Of a DNA stretch of 48,351 bases, positions 29,753 to 39,587 are shown piece by piece. A model generated the notes under the pieces. It was not told the DNA's origin and made no database searches. It was given only the letters and a program-made list of their open reading frames with translations. Source of the DNA: Mycoplasma marinum (GTDB taxonomy: Bacteria > Bacillota_I > Bacilli_A > Mycoplasmatales > Metamycoplasmataceae); assembly GCF_004335975.1 (NCBI RefSeq), contig NZ_PSZO01000005.1, positions 1 through 48,351 of the forward strand. The letters are read 5' to 3'. Both the position numbers and the translations under genes were made by a program. Within the stretch, counting starts at the first letter, position 1. Every line of letters starts with the position of its first letter.

Positions 29753-32200
29753 TTATATCACCGCTTTTATATTTTTATATTCATATGGTTTAAAGACCAC
29801 TTCTTTTTCAATGCCATTATTTGATACTCTTGTAGTTACTTCTTCTCCAAGCATGTTGGATAATCTCATATCAACTCCACCTTTTCTGGAAAGTTTTATT
29901 GACGATATATAAAGCTTTTTATTATCAACTATAGGAAAATATAGTTGCTCTTTAGAATTTCAAATTATGTCATTAATTTCAAATTTATTATGTACATGTG
30001 CTGTAAGGTGAACTTTGTTTTTGAAATGAATAATTGGCCTAAAGTTTCAATCATTTAATCCTTCTATTGCCTCAGCTTCATCTAATCTTATTTTAAAAAT
30101 TAATTTTTTCAATAATTTTGAAGAGTCTGAATTCTCTGCATAAGATATCCCTGAAGCTGCATTTGGCCTTCATTTTAAGTTAGCTCTTGAAACAAATTCT
30201 TGAGTTCTATAAAGAATTAATTCAATACCGGTTTCTCTTTTAAAGAATTCATTATTGCCTCTAGTATAAATATTGTATGCGCCTTCTCCATCCATTCTAA
30301 TTAATCCGTCATTATGATCTATCATAGCAGGGAACTCATGCATATCTTCTCTTCATCCATCCCTTTCATCTAATTCATTAAATTTAGAAATTACAAGATG
30401 TTGAGATTTTGAAATTTTATTTGGCCCCTTAAACAAAATTGAAACTCTATATCCAATTAATTTATTTACAGTCTCAATTTCAATATCATGCTTGCCGTTA
30501 AAGGTTGTTATTGTCATTAAAAATTCATTGCTATCCTTTTCAGAAACAATCTTTGTATTAATTACAGCTACATTTGTTTCACCAATTAATTCTTGAGAAA
30601 CTAATTCATGTGTTTGTTTAAATTTAATTTCTTCATTAGTTGGAGAATAATCATAATTATCACCACAATCTTGTGTTAAATTTAATTTGAATTCTTTTCT
30701 ATTTTCATCACCAATAATAATGTTTTCTCCTTGAATCATTATTAAGTTTGTTTTTATGATTAAAGGTTTATATTCATTCATTTTATTGATTTCAGATATT
30801 GAATATGAAAATTTTTCCACTTCCTTTGTTGTTATCAATACTTTTAATTCAAAAATTCCTTTGGTAAATCCAATGTTTTTACTACTTATAGTATGAATCG
30901 ATAAACCAGTATTTTCTACATTAATTGCATCAAGATTTGAGTAAATAACCATAATTTTTGAATGACTTTTCACAAATGGTGCTTGATTAATTATATTAAT
31001 TGCATTTCTAGTATCTCTCAAACCTTCATTTTGCATAAGTTTATATGTTATCAAATCTATTAATGAAGTGATCCTTCTATCTACCTGTTTTAATTTAGAC
31101 AGTATATCTTCATTGGTTATATCAGTATTACAACCTCCAAGAGAATCGTGTGCTTGAAGCTTTAAAAGAGGTTTAATAATTGTATTTAATTTATATTCTT
31201 CAAAGTTATATGAACCATCAATATTTTTATACATAATTTCCAAAGGTTCTAATTTGTAATATAGGTTTGTTTCACATCTTCTAAATAATGATTTAATATC
31301 ATATCTTGCCGAAGATATTGTCCTATGTATTCTTCCAGCAATAGGAGTTTTTAAATCTCCTTTATGTATAATAACTTTTTCATCTTGTCTATATTCATCA
31401 AAGAATTCATTAAAGTCAGATGTCAATACTCATTCAAAATCATTTTGTTTTGAATTTATTAATTCAAAGAATCTCTTTGCTTCATGTTCGGCAGGTGCTT
31501 GATCTCCACCAAGAGGAAATAGGATGGAATTCCCAATTTTTTGTGCATCAAATCATTCATTCATTGTGTCTTTAGTTTTAGTTATAAATTTATCTGCTAA
31601 TTCATTTATATTTTCATTTGTAAGGCCTCTATATGGATAATACATACCTAAATGGTAATATCCTTTCTTATAATTAGACGCCATGACTTCAGTTCCATCT
31701 ATGCCTCTTCATCTATATAATGGATAATCTTTAATTTGTTTTCTATTAAGCCCTCTTCAATGCACAAAATTTCTTAAGCCATTTTTAACAAAAATTTGAG
31801 GTAGGTTTTGATTAAATCCAAATGTATCCGGCATATATGCTGTATTCATTGGCTTAATACCTAGGTCGGAAATCGTTTTTTTACCAACTTCAATATTTCT
31901 AATTGTTGTTTCTCCCAATGAAGAAAACACATCTGGTTGTGAATATCACGGTCCGAGAGCAACTTGACTTTTTTTAAGAACTTCAACAACCTTTTCTTTT
32001 TTATCTTTATTTCATTTTAAATAATCGTCCACTAAAGATGCTTGGCCATCTAGAACCATTTTAAAATCTTTTTGTTCTCCAATGATAAGGATTAGTTCGT
32101 TGATCATTTGATTTAGTAAAACATTACCTGTTTGCTCAGAAAACATTCATTCCCTATCTCAATGAGTATGCGGCACTAAATATATTTTTCTTTTTTCCAT
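29753..32200 (-). CDS. GH38 alpha-mannosidase, copy 4 (divergent, first gene of the operon)
   Basis: An 815-residue GH38 enzyme clearly distinct from copies 1-3. Zinc HWD at residues 13-15 (VPHTHWDREWMF), nucleophile Asp near 125 in MPDTFGFNQNLPQIF, QAHDSLGGCNTD as a further zinc-site region, and GDNYDYSPT in the sandwich half. The PDTFGF active-site sequence differs from PDSFGHN and suggests a different linkage or aglycone. First gene after the promoter, with AAGGAGAG. The four enzymes together could cover the alpha-1,2, 1,3 and 1,6 bonds of high-mannose glycans; this is inference. Confidence 0.9.
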
Positions 32201-32248
32201 AAAATCTCTCCTTTTATAAAACTTTTTTTATATTTATATCTTAATAAA

Positions 32249-32254
32249 ATTATA
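32249..32254 (-). promoter_or_regulatory. Extended -10 promoter of the GH38-PTS operon
   Basis: TGGTATATAAT on the minus strand about 48 nt before the first ATG, with a Shine-Dalgarno between. No -35 consensus, consistent with an extended -10 or activator-dependent promoter. Confidence 0.55.
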
Positions 32255-32304
32255 TACCATTATCACTTTAAAATGAGAAAAAATATTGTTTTTGATTTAT
32301 AAAA

Positions 32305-32319
32305 TGAAAATAATTTTCA
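32305..32319. promoter_or_regulatory. Candidate RpiR operator upstream of the GH38-PTS operon
   Basis: TGAAAATAATTTTCA, a perfect 7-1-7 palindrome 50 nt upstream of the -10 and next to the RpiR gene. Shares TGAAA-N5-TTTCA and position with 19750-19764. Confidence 0.4.
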
Positions 32320-32330
32320 ATAATAATTTA

Positions 32331-32359
32331 AATAAAAAAAAGACAATTATACATTGTCT
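32331..32359 (-). terminator. Terminator of the RpiR gene
   Basis: AGACAAT-GTATA-ATTGTCT followed by TTTTTTTATTT on the minus strand; overlaps the last codons of the gene. Confidence 0.85.
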
Positions 32360-33093
32360 ACAATACAGTCAGATATTAGCAACTGTGCTATTTTAGAAGA
32401 TAGGGATTTTTTTTCAGAAGACGTTTCAACAAAATCATAATATAAAACTCTATTCCTTGCATTTCCCTTTACCTGTATATTGTGAGTAATCATTCAAGGT
32501 GTTGCTTTATTTGTCTTTGTAATTCCTCTAATTTCATCCGTAAGTTTATTGTTTCCTCTTTCGCTAAACTGAATAATCAAATCCCCTTCTTCAATAAATT
32601 GAACAACTTCATTAGAGAATCAATCACCAAAATTCAACATAGATTTAATCCCACGTTTTGACATATAAATTTCTAAATTTTTTGCTGCAAAAAATGAATT
32701 ACCATGCCCGTAAATATAAATATTTTTAGCTTTGTGGATATCCCTTACAATTTTAGTTATTTTTTTAGAAGTTATCTCATTAACATTAAATTCAATAGTA
32801 TTTCTATAATCAGAATAAATTTTATTTTGAGAAAGAGCTTTAGAATTTTGATATTTCTTTTCATCCGTTGAAACGATAACCATTTTTTCTTTTAACATCA
32901 TCTTAAGTTCACTAACATTTTTAGCTCCCATTTTTTTAGATGTTCTTGAAATTCCTGCGATGTTTAAACTATATTTTTCAGCGAATTCCGCTATTGATAT
33001 CTTTGTAAAATCATTAGGATGTTTATTTATTGATTCAAAAACTTTCATCTCTTGTTTTGTGAATTTATAATTTTTACTTTCAAAATATTTCAT
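32347..33093 (-). CDS. RpiR/MurR-family transcriptional regulator
   Basis: A 248-residue sugar-phosphate-sensing regulator. Residues about 1-75 form the HTH_6 domain (FTKQEMKVFESINKHPNDFTKISIAEFAEKY...AGISRTSKKMG); residues about 100-240 are a SIS domain with KNIYIYGHGNSFFAAKNLEIYM and a second strand region DLIIQFSERGNN. It lies directly upstream of the GH38-PTS operon on the same strand, separated by a terminator, and is the only regulator in the locus, so it probably controls mannoside catabolism in response to a phosphosugar. The ATG at 33093 is 6 nt from an extended -10 and without Shine-Dalgarno: probably leaderless. Confidence 0.88.
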
Positions 33094-33110
33094 ATAATAA
33101 TTATACCAAT
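33094..33110 (-). promoter_or_regulatory. Extended -10 promoter of the RpiR gene
   Basis: TTGGTATAATTATTATATG read on the minus strand (-10 at 33105-33100), 6 nt from the ATG. Matches the asnA leader promoter at 18 of 19 positions. Confidence 0.65.
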
Positions 33111-33133
33111 ATTTTAGCGTATAAGTGTTGAGA

Positions 33134-33162
33134 TTAAAAAATATAGAAGGCATTAGCCTTCT
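33134..33162 (-). terminator. Terminator of the sugar ABC importer operon
   Basis: AGAAGGC-TAAT-GCCTTCT followed by ATATTTTTTAA on the minus strand, just after the ATPase gene. Confidence 0.88.
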
Positions 33163-33167
33163 TGATA

Positions 33168-35126
33168 TTATTTTTCTTCAATTTCCGCTTTAAGTTCTTT
33201 AATTAATGTTTGCATTTCTTTTTTATCATTTTCAAGTTTTTCACGTTTAACTTTCGAAACAATTGCAACACATTTATCTAATTGTTTTTGAGAAAAAGTT
33301 CTCTTGTTTTTTGATTTTTGCATAGTTATTTTATTTTTAATAACTTCAATATTAGAATTAAACATAATTTTGTGTGCCTTTTTAGTAGCATCATTTAATA
33401 CTGATGTCAATGAAATTTCTGTTTCTTTATCAAATAAATGAATGTTTTCTTTATTTATTTTGAAAGAAATAGTTTCTCCAACGGAAATGTCGTTATTTTT
33501 ATTAACAACAATATTAACTTCTCCAAGATCTTTAGTTTTGACAACTAATGAGTGTTCATAACCAAGCATCTCTTTAATTATAACCTCACCTTTAATAACA
33601 TTCTTAGCTTTTGAGGTTGATCCAACCAATTGAACATCTTGAGGTCTGAAGCATAAGTAAATATCTTTTCCATGGTATTTTTCAATATTTTTTTTCAATT
33701 CTTGCGGTGAAGCGTAATCAAAAATATGTTTTCCAATACTTAAAACTCCCTCTAAATCTAATTTACCATTCAGTTGATTAATAGAGGGTGTACCAATGAA
33801 TTTAGCCACAAATAAATTAGCTGGCTGGTCAAACATTTCTTTTGGTGAACCAACTTGTTGGATATATCCTTTATTAATAACAACAATCTTGTCAGCCATA
33901 GACATAGCTTCAACTTGATCATGAGTAACATAAATAGATATTGCACCAAGCATATCGTGCAATTTTCTAACTTCAACACGCATTGTTACACGTAACTTAG
34001 CATCTAAGTTTGAAAGTGGTTCATCATATAAAAATATATTGGCATCACGAGAAATAGATCTAGCAAGAGCAACTCTTTGTCTTTGCCCCCCTGAAAGTTC
34101 CATAGGCTTGGAATTTAAGTAATTATCAATTCCGATTAATTCAGTGATTCTACGAACTCTTTCAGGAATTGAAGCTTTTCAAATAACCATTGACTCAACT
34201 AATTTATCTGAAGAAACTTTAATAGCTTCCTTGTGCTTCTGTTTCAATATTGCAAGTTCTTTTTGTATTTCACTAATTCTTTGTTTATTTTTCGCAATAT
34301 TTTTATCATTTTTAATTTGATTTTTAAGTTCTTTCATTTCCAATGTTAATGGAAGGTTGATTGAACCTTCTATGATTTTAATTTCTTCAATTCTTTCCTT
34401 TATTTCTTTAATTTCCTTTTGATTTTTTATTTTAAGTTCTGCAATTTTTTCTAAGATTTCTTGTTTTCCTATATTCAACTTCTTAACCATAGCAGAACTT
34501 CCACGCATTTTCTTCATTTTTTTAATTTCATTTTTAATTCCGATAAGCTCGGAGTGCAATGGATTTTTTAACATTCAAATTAGGTGTTTTAGATTAGAAA
34601 TTTCTGTTGAACCAGGATTTTTAAGTTCTTTAAGTATCCTTGAATATTGCATTGTTAAGGGGTTTTTATTAGTTTTTAATTTTAAGCCAAAAGCAATGTT
34701 GTTATAAACATTCATATATGGATATAATGCATAATTTTGGAAAACCATTGCAATACCTCTATCTGATGGCTTGGCAGAGTTTAAGATAACTTCATTCGAT
34801 GTTAACTCACCCTCTGAAATATATTCTAAACCAGCAATCATTCTAAGAATTGTTGTTTTACCACAACCTGAAGGTCCAAGAAAAGCAACAAACTCCTTTG
34901 GCTTTACTTCCAAATTAAAATCATGAACTGCTTTATATCCATTTGAATATATTTTTCCAATATTTTTCAATTGGACTATTTTATCTTTTTCTTCACCTCG
35001 TTTATTGTTTTCAAAATAATCAGCGATTTCTCCTTTTGTTGGATTAGGAATATCAAATACTTTTTTGAAATACTTTTTTTTCATTAGTTTAGCTTTTTTT
35101 TGTGCTAAAAATAAATCTAAATTCAT
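33168..35126 (-). CDS. Sugar ABC importer ATPase (MsmK/UgpC/MalK type) with coiled-coil insertion
   Basis: A 652-residue ATPase energising the importer. Walker A GPSGCGKTT lies at 84-92, the Q-loop VFQNYALYPY near 128-137, signature LSGGQRQR at 344-351, Walker B IFLYDEPLSNLD and switch His VTHDQVEAM, then a TOBE-type regulatory domain (CFRPQDVQLV) and a lysine-rich tail. Q-loop and signature are normally about 53 residues apart; here about 214, owing to an inserted Lys/Glu-rich, predicted coiled-coil segment (about 155-315). Mycoplasma pneumoniae and M. genitalium homologues are, as I recall, also long, so the insert may be a lineage trait. Two TGA Trp codons in and near the insert. Confidence 0.92.
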
Positions 35127-35144
35127 AATTTACCTTTCACTTTA

Positions 35145-35669
35145 TTACTCGAATTCTCTTTCAAGTTTTTTTAAGTTTTCGTATGTTTTTGAAGAAACAA
35201 TGACAGTTTGAGATATTCCCCCAACTGGTGTTATTCCTCTTGTTAAGAAAGCTGAAATACAAGCAGCAATCATTAAAAATTGGCCGATGATTGGTACAGC
35301 ATACATTACCACAAGCATCCCTCTAAAATAATAATTTGCATAACTAGTGTGGAAACCAGTTTTATGAACTATTCTTAATTTGGCAATTGCCAAGCCAATT
35401 GTCCTACCATTTGTACACATTGGTACTATTGTCATATATATTGCTACATACAACAACGGAATAATAAATGGAAGATATTCATTACCCTTAAAAACAACAT
35501 AATACATTATTGCTCAAAGACCCACAACTATTGAAAAATCTAATATAAATGCAAGTAAACGCAACAACATTTGAATTCAAAAAGTCTTTTTTAATTTAGG
35601 GTATTCTATAATGAAACCTTTTGGTGAATAAGATGGCTTAAAATATTTTTTTTCCTTATTTTTCTCCAT
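35145..35669 (-). CDS. RDD-family membrane protein in the sugar importer operon
   Basis: A 174-residue membrane protein with three or four hydrophobic segments. The RDD pattern is visible as MLLRLLAFILDFSIVVG (Arg and Asp in the first helix) and NGRTIGLAIAKLRIV. It begins inside the end of the second permease gene (14-nt overlap) and ends 18 nt before the ATPase gene, so it is embedded in the importer operon. A role in importer assembly or ion balance is possible but unsupported. A second RDD protein is found at 5729-6412. Confidence 0.75.
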
Positions 35670-36597
35670 CAATCATTACCTTTCTTTGAAATTTTAAAGA
35701 TATTACATAAACTGCAAGAACAGGCAATATAGACAAGTTAGTGGCCGCAAGAAGGCGTCCCGTACCACTAGAACCATATTTACTATCTGCTAAAATATTA
35801 AAAGCTGCAGTTATGGTCATACGTGTTGGATCACCTGATGCTCATAACGTAAACATGATAAAGTTATTTCATGATCCAATAAAAATCATTGCTCATTGTG
35901 TTGCAAGTAATGGCAACATAGATCTAATAGACACCTTTAAAAATACCTTAAATCTGCTTAGACCATCTATCATACCCGCTTCTTCTATTGATGCTGATTG
36001 ATTAACATAAAATTGTCTAACCATAAATATTAACACTCCAGATGTCATACCCGTTGTTAAGATACCAATAAATCATATAAAGTTACTTTGATAAGGATCA
36101 ATAAAACCCAATTTTATCAATATGTATAATTGTGGAACTTGTGTTGCTTGAACAGGAATCATTAAGGCAACAATTATGTATCAAATAACAATTTTGCGAC
36201 CTTTAAATGAAATTCTAGCTAATGCATAGCCAGCTAAAAAGTTAAAGAAACAATTTATTGTAGCATTAGATAATGAATAAATAACAGATGTCATTAGTCA
36301 TGATGTTGCATATTGCTTTGTAAGTGGGTTTGTAAATAAGGAATTGTAATTTTCCGTAGTTAGTTTAGAACCAGCAGGGATTGGTCAAATACCTATCCCT
36401 TTCAGTTTATCTGATTCAACAAATGAGGAAATTAGCGCTCAAAAAAGCGGGTAAAATGAGATTAATGCATAAGCAGCAAGGAAAAAATAAAGCAATAATT
36501 TAATAACCTTATTGATCTTATTAGTTCTTTTAAGCTTTTTTTCAAATTCTCTATTTTTTCTTTTTCCCTCAATGTTTGTATATATATTATTTTCCAT
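35656..36597 (-). CDS. Sugar ABC importer permease 2 (MalG/UgpE type)
   Basis: A 313-residue inner-membrane permease with about six membrane helices. The cytoplasmic EAA loop reads EEAGMIDGLSRFKVFLKVSIRSMLP near residues 212-236, the coupling site for the ATPase. The N-terminus is extended and basic (GKRKNREFEKKLKRTNKIN). It begins one base after the permease 1 stop, with AGGAAA in that gene's end. It works with the permease, ATPase and lipoprotein of the same operon to import an oligosaccharide or polyol. Confidence 0.9.
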
Positions 36598-36598
36598 A

Positions 36599-37549
36599 TT
36601 ATTTCCTATCTATTGGTTTAAATATATTAATTATCTTAGTTAAACCAAATATTGTTATTCCAAGGAATGTCAAGGTCGCAACTCCAAGACCTACATTAGG
36701 AATCATACCCGCACCTTTAACCGGAATAATTCTAGCGAATCCAAGTAATGACCAAGTCATGACTGATCTACCATTGCCACCTATCAAGGCCATGACGTAA
36801 GCTTGATCAAATACACCCATGCCTCCAATTACTGAAGTTATTAATGTATAAGCAAGAATAGGTCCAAGTGAAGGAACGGTAATAGAAATAAATGATTGTC
36901 ATGCGGAAGCTCCATCAACCTTCGCAGCCTCATATTGTGAGTTACCAATTCCAGAAAAGGCAGTATTAAATGTAATCATTCCCCCGGAAATTCCACCTCA
37001 AATACTTGAAACGATCATAATTCACATTGCATCACTAGGATTTTTAATTAAATCCAAATGAAACAATCCATCTTTACCAATAATTTTAGTAAAGATAATT
37101 GCAGCAGCAATTGAAGAGGTTACTTGTGGAAAGAAATAAATAGTTAAGAAAAAGTTCTTGTTTTTAATTTTACCCAAGTTTAAAATAGATGTAATTATTA
37201 ATGCACCTACAATATTAAACGCTGTTGTTACCGATGCAAAAAGGAATGTGTTTTTTACAGCTTTACCTAGCATAGGATCTTTAAATACTTTTGTTCAATT
37301 GCCAAAACCAACATAGTGAATTGATTTCATTGATGGATCTAAATTACCTGAGAAAAATGATAAAATTATAGCCAATATAAATGCCAAGAATACATAAATA
37401 GAAATTATTACTATTGGTGTGGCAACAAAAACTGATGCAGTTAATGCTTCTTTTCTTTTAATTCTTCTTATTTGAGAGTTTGTTGCTCCTTCGGCAATCA
37501 ACACTCTCTCTTTTAAGGCATTTCTTATAAGTTTTCTATCACTAAGCAT
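36599..37549 (-). CDS. Sugar ABC importer permease 1 (MalF/UgpA type)
   Basis: A 316-residue permease of the carbohydrate uptake class with about six membrane helices. The EAA loop is YEAAKVDGASAWQSFISITVPSLGP. The N-terminal 45 residues are basic and soluble. It overlaps the end of the lipoprotein gene by 8 nt and is followed after one base by permease 2. The tight packing indicates equimolar production. Pairing with a GH85-bearing neighbourhood suggests glycan uptake, but sn-glycerol 3-phosphate or maltodextrin types share the same folds. Confidence 0.9.
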
Positions 37550-39344
37550 TATCTATCTCGCTTCAAGATTGATCAATACCTTTTTTCAATTGTTTTATAA
37601 GATTACCCATTGTTAAGTACCCATTGTTACTTTTTTGTCAAGATTCAATAGAACCTGAAATATTATCATTATAAATTTGATACAAACCATCTGTTGAAGA
37701 TGCAGCGAAGAATCCACCTACACCATTATATGGATCTGAAGGAAGGTTTTTATCATTTTTACCCATACCGAATGGAGAAAGAAATTGTTCTTTTCATTCA
37801 TTACTTTTTTTAGAGTTTTTTGCAATATCTTGAATATATTTTGAAGCTCTTCTTGCTGTTGGAACAGCTTTATATGCAAGTGGATCATTAGGTTTGTTTT
37901 GAACATCCCTAGAAACAAGATATGAAAATGGGTTTCCATTTGCGTCCTTATGCATACTCATAGCTAGTTTAATGAATTTTTTAGAGGCTATTAATTTAGC
38001 ACCATTTGTTCCAGAAGCAATCCCAAGACCGTCCATATTAGCCGAACCATAAGGGACTGGTAGTTGTAATAATTCTTTTTCTGGGTTTGTCGCTTCATCA
38101 GTTCAGTTAGATTTAATTAATGGGCCGGATCATTTTTTACCAAGCAAATATGCTGCTTTTTGTTTTCACATTAGTTCAGCTTCACCTGCTTCAGATGCTG
38201 CTGCAGGATCGACGGCATATCCTTTTGAATGTTTGTAATATCCATAGTAATTATCAAATAAATATCTAAATGTATCTGAAATATCAGGTCCGCCTGCAAA
38301 GGCTTCGCTTTTGGCATCATTTGGACCACTAATTGCACCTGCTCGGTCATATATCTTTTTAAGAATTTCATCATCCATTTGACCATTATGCATTAGACCT
38401 TTTGTTGCAGATGAAATAATTTCAAATGCAAAACCAACATCATGAGACCACCCTACATCAATATTTGCATTATCAGCTATTGTTGATAAAGATAAAGAGG
38501 CAATTCTTTGATACATATTTCCAGCCCCGTATCCACTTCAAGTTTTTAATTTTTCAGCATCTTTTATAAGAACTTTACCTCCAGAAGGAAGGTTATTTAA
38601 ATCAGCTCAAGGATTATCCTTTCTACCAGATTCAAGTATAAATTTCTTAATATTAGCTTGAGTAGCAATAATTCCCGTATCAACAGCGTCAATTGCTCCA
38701 GTTGCCTTTGCATTATTGTTAGGTAAGTAAATATGGATTTTTTTAGTATGATCAATAAATTTATTGTTCATATAGATATTTGAAGGACCATATTGATATG
38801 GAATACCAACTAATCTAGGGTGTCCATTAAGAAGTGTTTTTCTTTGATATGGCTGAAATGAAGCTTCAAAAAAATCACTTGTTTTATCACCCGCTACTTT
38901 GAAGTTCATGCCTTTTTGATCATCAAATAATTTATATTTATCGTTTGCTTTATTACCTAAAAATTCAACCGGATCTAAATCCATAAATCATGAATTCTTA
39001 CGTGCACTATCTGCAGTATTGGGATCAATTGATGTGACAGTAGGAACATCACCCATTGAATATTGTGCTTTTTGATCAGATAATATAACAGTTTTAATTT
39101 TGAAGGCAGGTATGTTAGAATTTTTTTTATGTATTTTCTCATATTTATTTTCAAAAGCTTTTATGATTGGTGCTCACGAAGCAGTATCCTCTGCCCTCAT
39201 CCCAAATCTTATTGTAGAAGCTTTGTCTGTTTTCCCAGCAAAAAAACCTCCACATGATGTTGCTGCTACCACAGGCGCTGCAATTACTACGGTAGCCAAC
39301 AATGATAAGCTTATCTTACGCATTTTCATAGTATTTTTTTTCAT
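37542..39344 (-). CDS. Sugar ABC importer substrate-binding lipoprotein
   Basis: A 600-residue lipoprotein. A basic start and hydrophobic stretch (MKMRKISLSLLATVVIAAPV) ends in the lipobox AATS-C near residue 30, so it is anchored on the outer face of the membrane. The mature part resembles family 1 extracellular binding proteins (IIKAFENKYEKIH; LVGIPYQYGPSNIYMNNKFID; later YLLGKKWSGPLIK), larger than the 400-440 residues of MalE. It is the first gene of a five-gene operon with AAGGAGAG before ATG. Substrate by context: mannose-containing glycans released by the GH85 lipoprotein encoded next to it. Confidence 0.88.
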
Positions 39345-39366
39345 TTTTCTCTCCTTGAATAAACTT

Positions 39367-39385
39367 TAATGAAGAAAACTTCATC
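39367..39385 (-). promoter_or_regulatory. Hairpin in the 5' leader of the importer operon
   Basis: TGAAG-AAAA-CTTCA lies between the -10 (39427-39432) and the ribosome binding site of the lipoprotein gene, about 25 nt before its ATG. Possible mRNA-stabilising or regulatory structure; may also be chance. Confidence 0.35.
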
Positions 39386-39426
39386 AATTATATAAATAAT
39401 ATTATTAAAGTTATCTATACAAATAA

Positions 39427-39432
39427 ATTATA
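39427..39432 (-). promoter_or_regulatory. Extended -10 promoter of the sugar importer operon
   Basis: TGATATAAT on the minus strand about 83 nt before the lipoprotein ATG; the leader is about 75 nt. Confidence 0.5.
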
Positions 39433-39539
39433 TCATTTGGAAACTTTTTTTGAAAAAAATATTTATATTGAAAATAATAATAATTTTTTAAAAGCATAAA
39501 AGCTATTGATATTAGTGCTAAAATACTTTAATTTGCAAA

Positions 39540-39568
39540 AATAAAACATTGCCATAAAAAGCAATATC
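39540..39568 (-). terminator. Probable terminator of the GH85 gene
   Basis: ATTGC-TTTTTATG-GCAAT followed by GTTTTATTTTTG on the minus strand, 20-50 nt after the GH85 stop. Stem of 5 bp only. Confidence 0.55.
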
Positions 39569-39587
39569 TTATCATTATTCATTTTTT

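Noticed and set aside
37718-37939. 73-codon ORF overlapping the lipoprotein gene
   Set aside because: Alternative-frame shadow of the substrate-binding protein; the same applies to 38171-38386 and 33770-33979.
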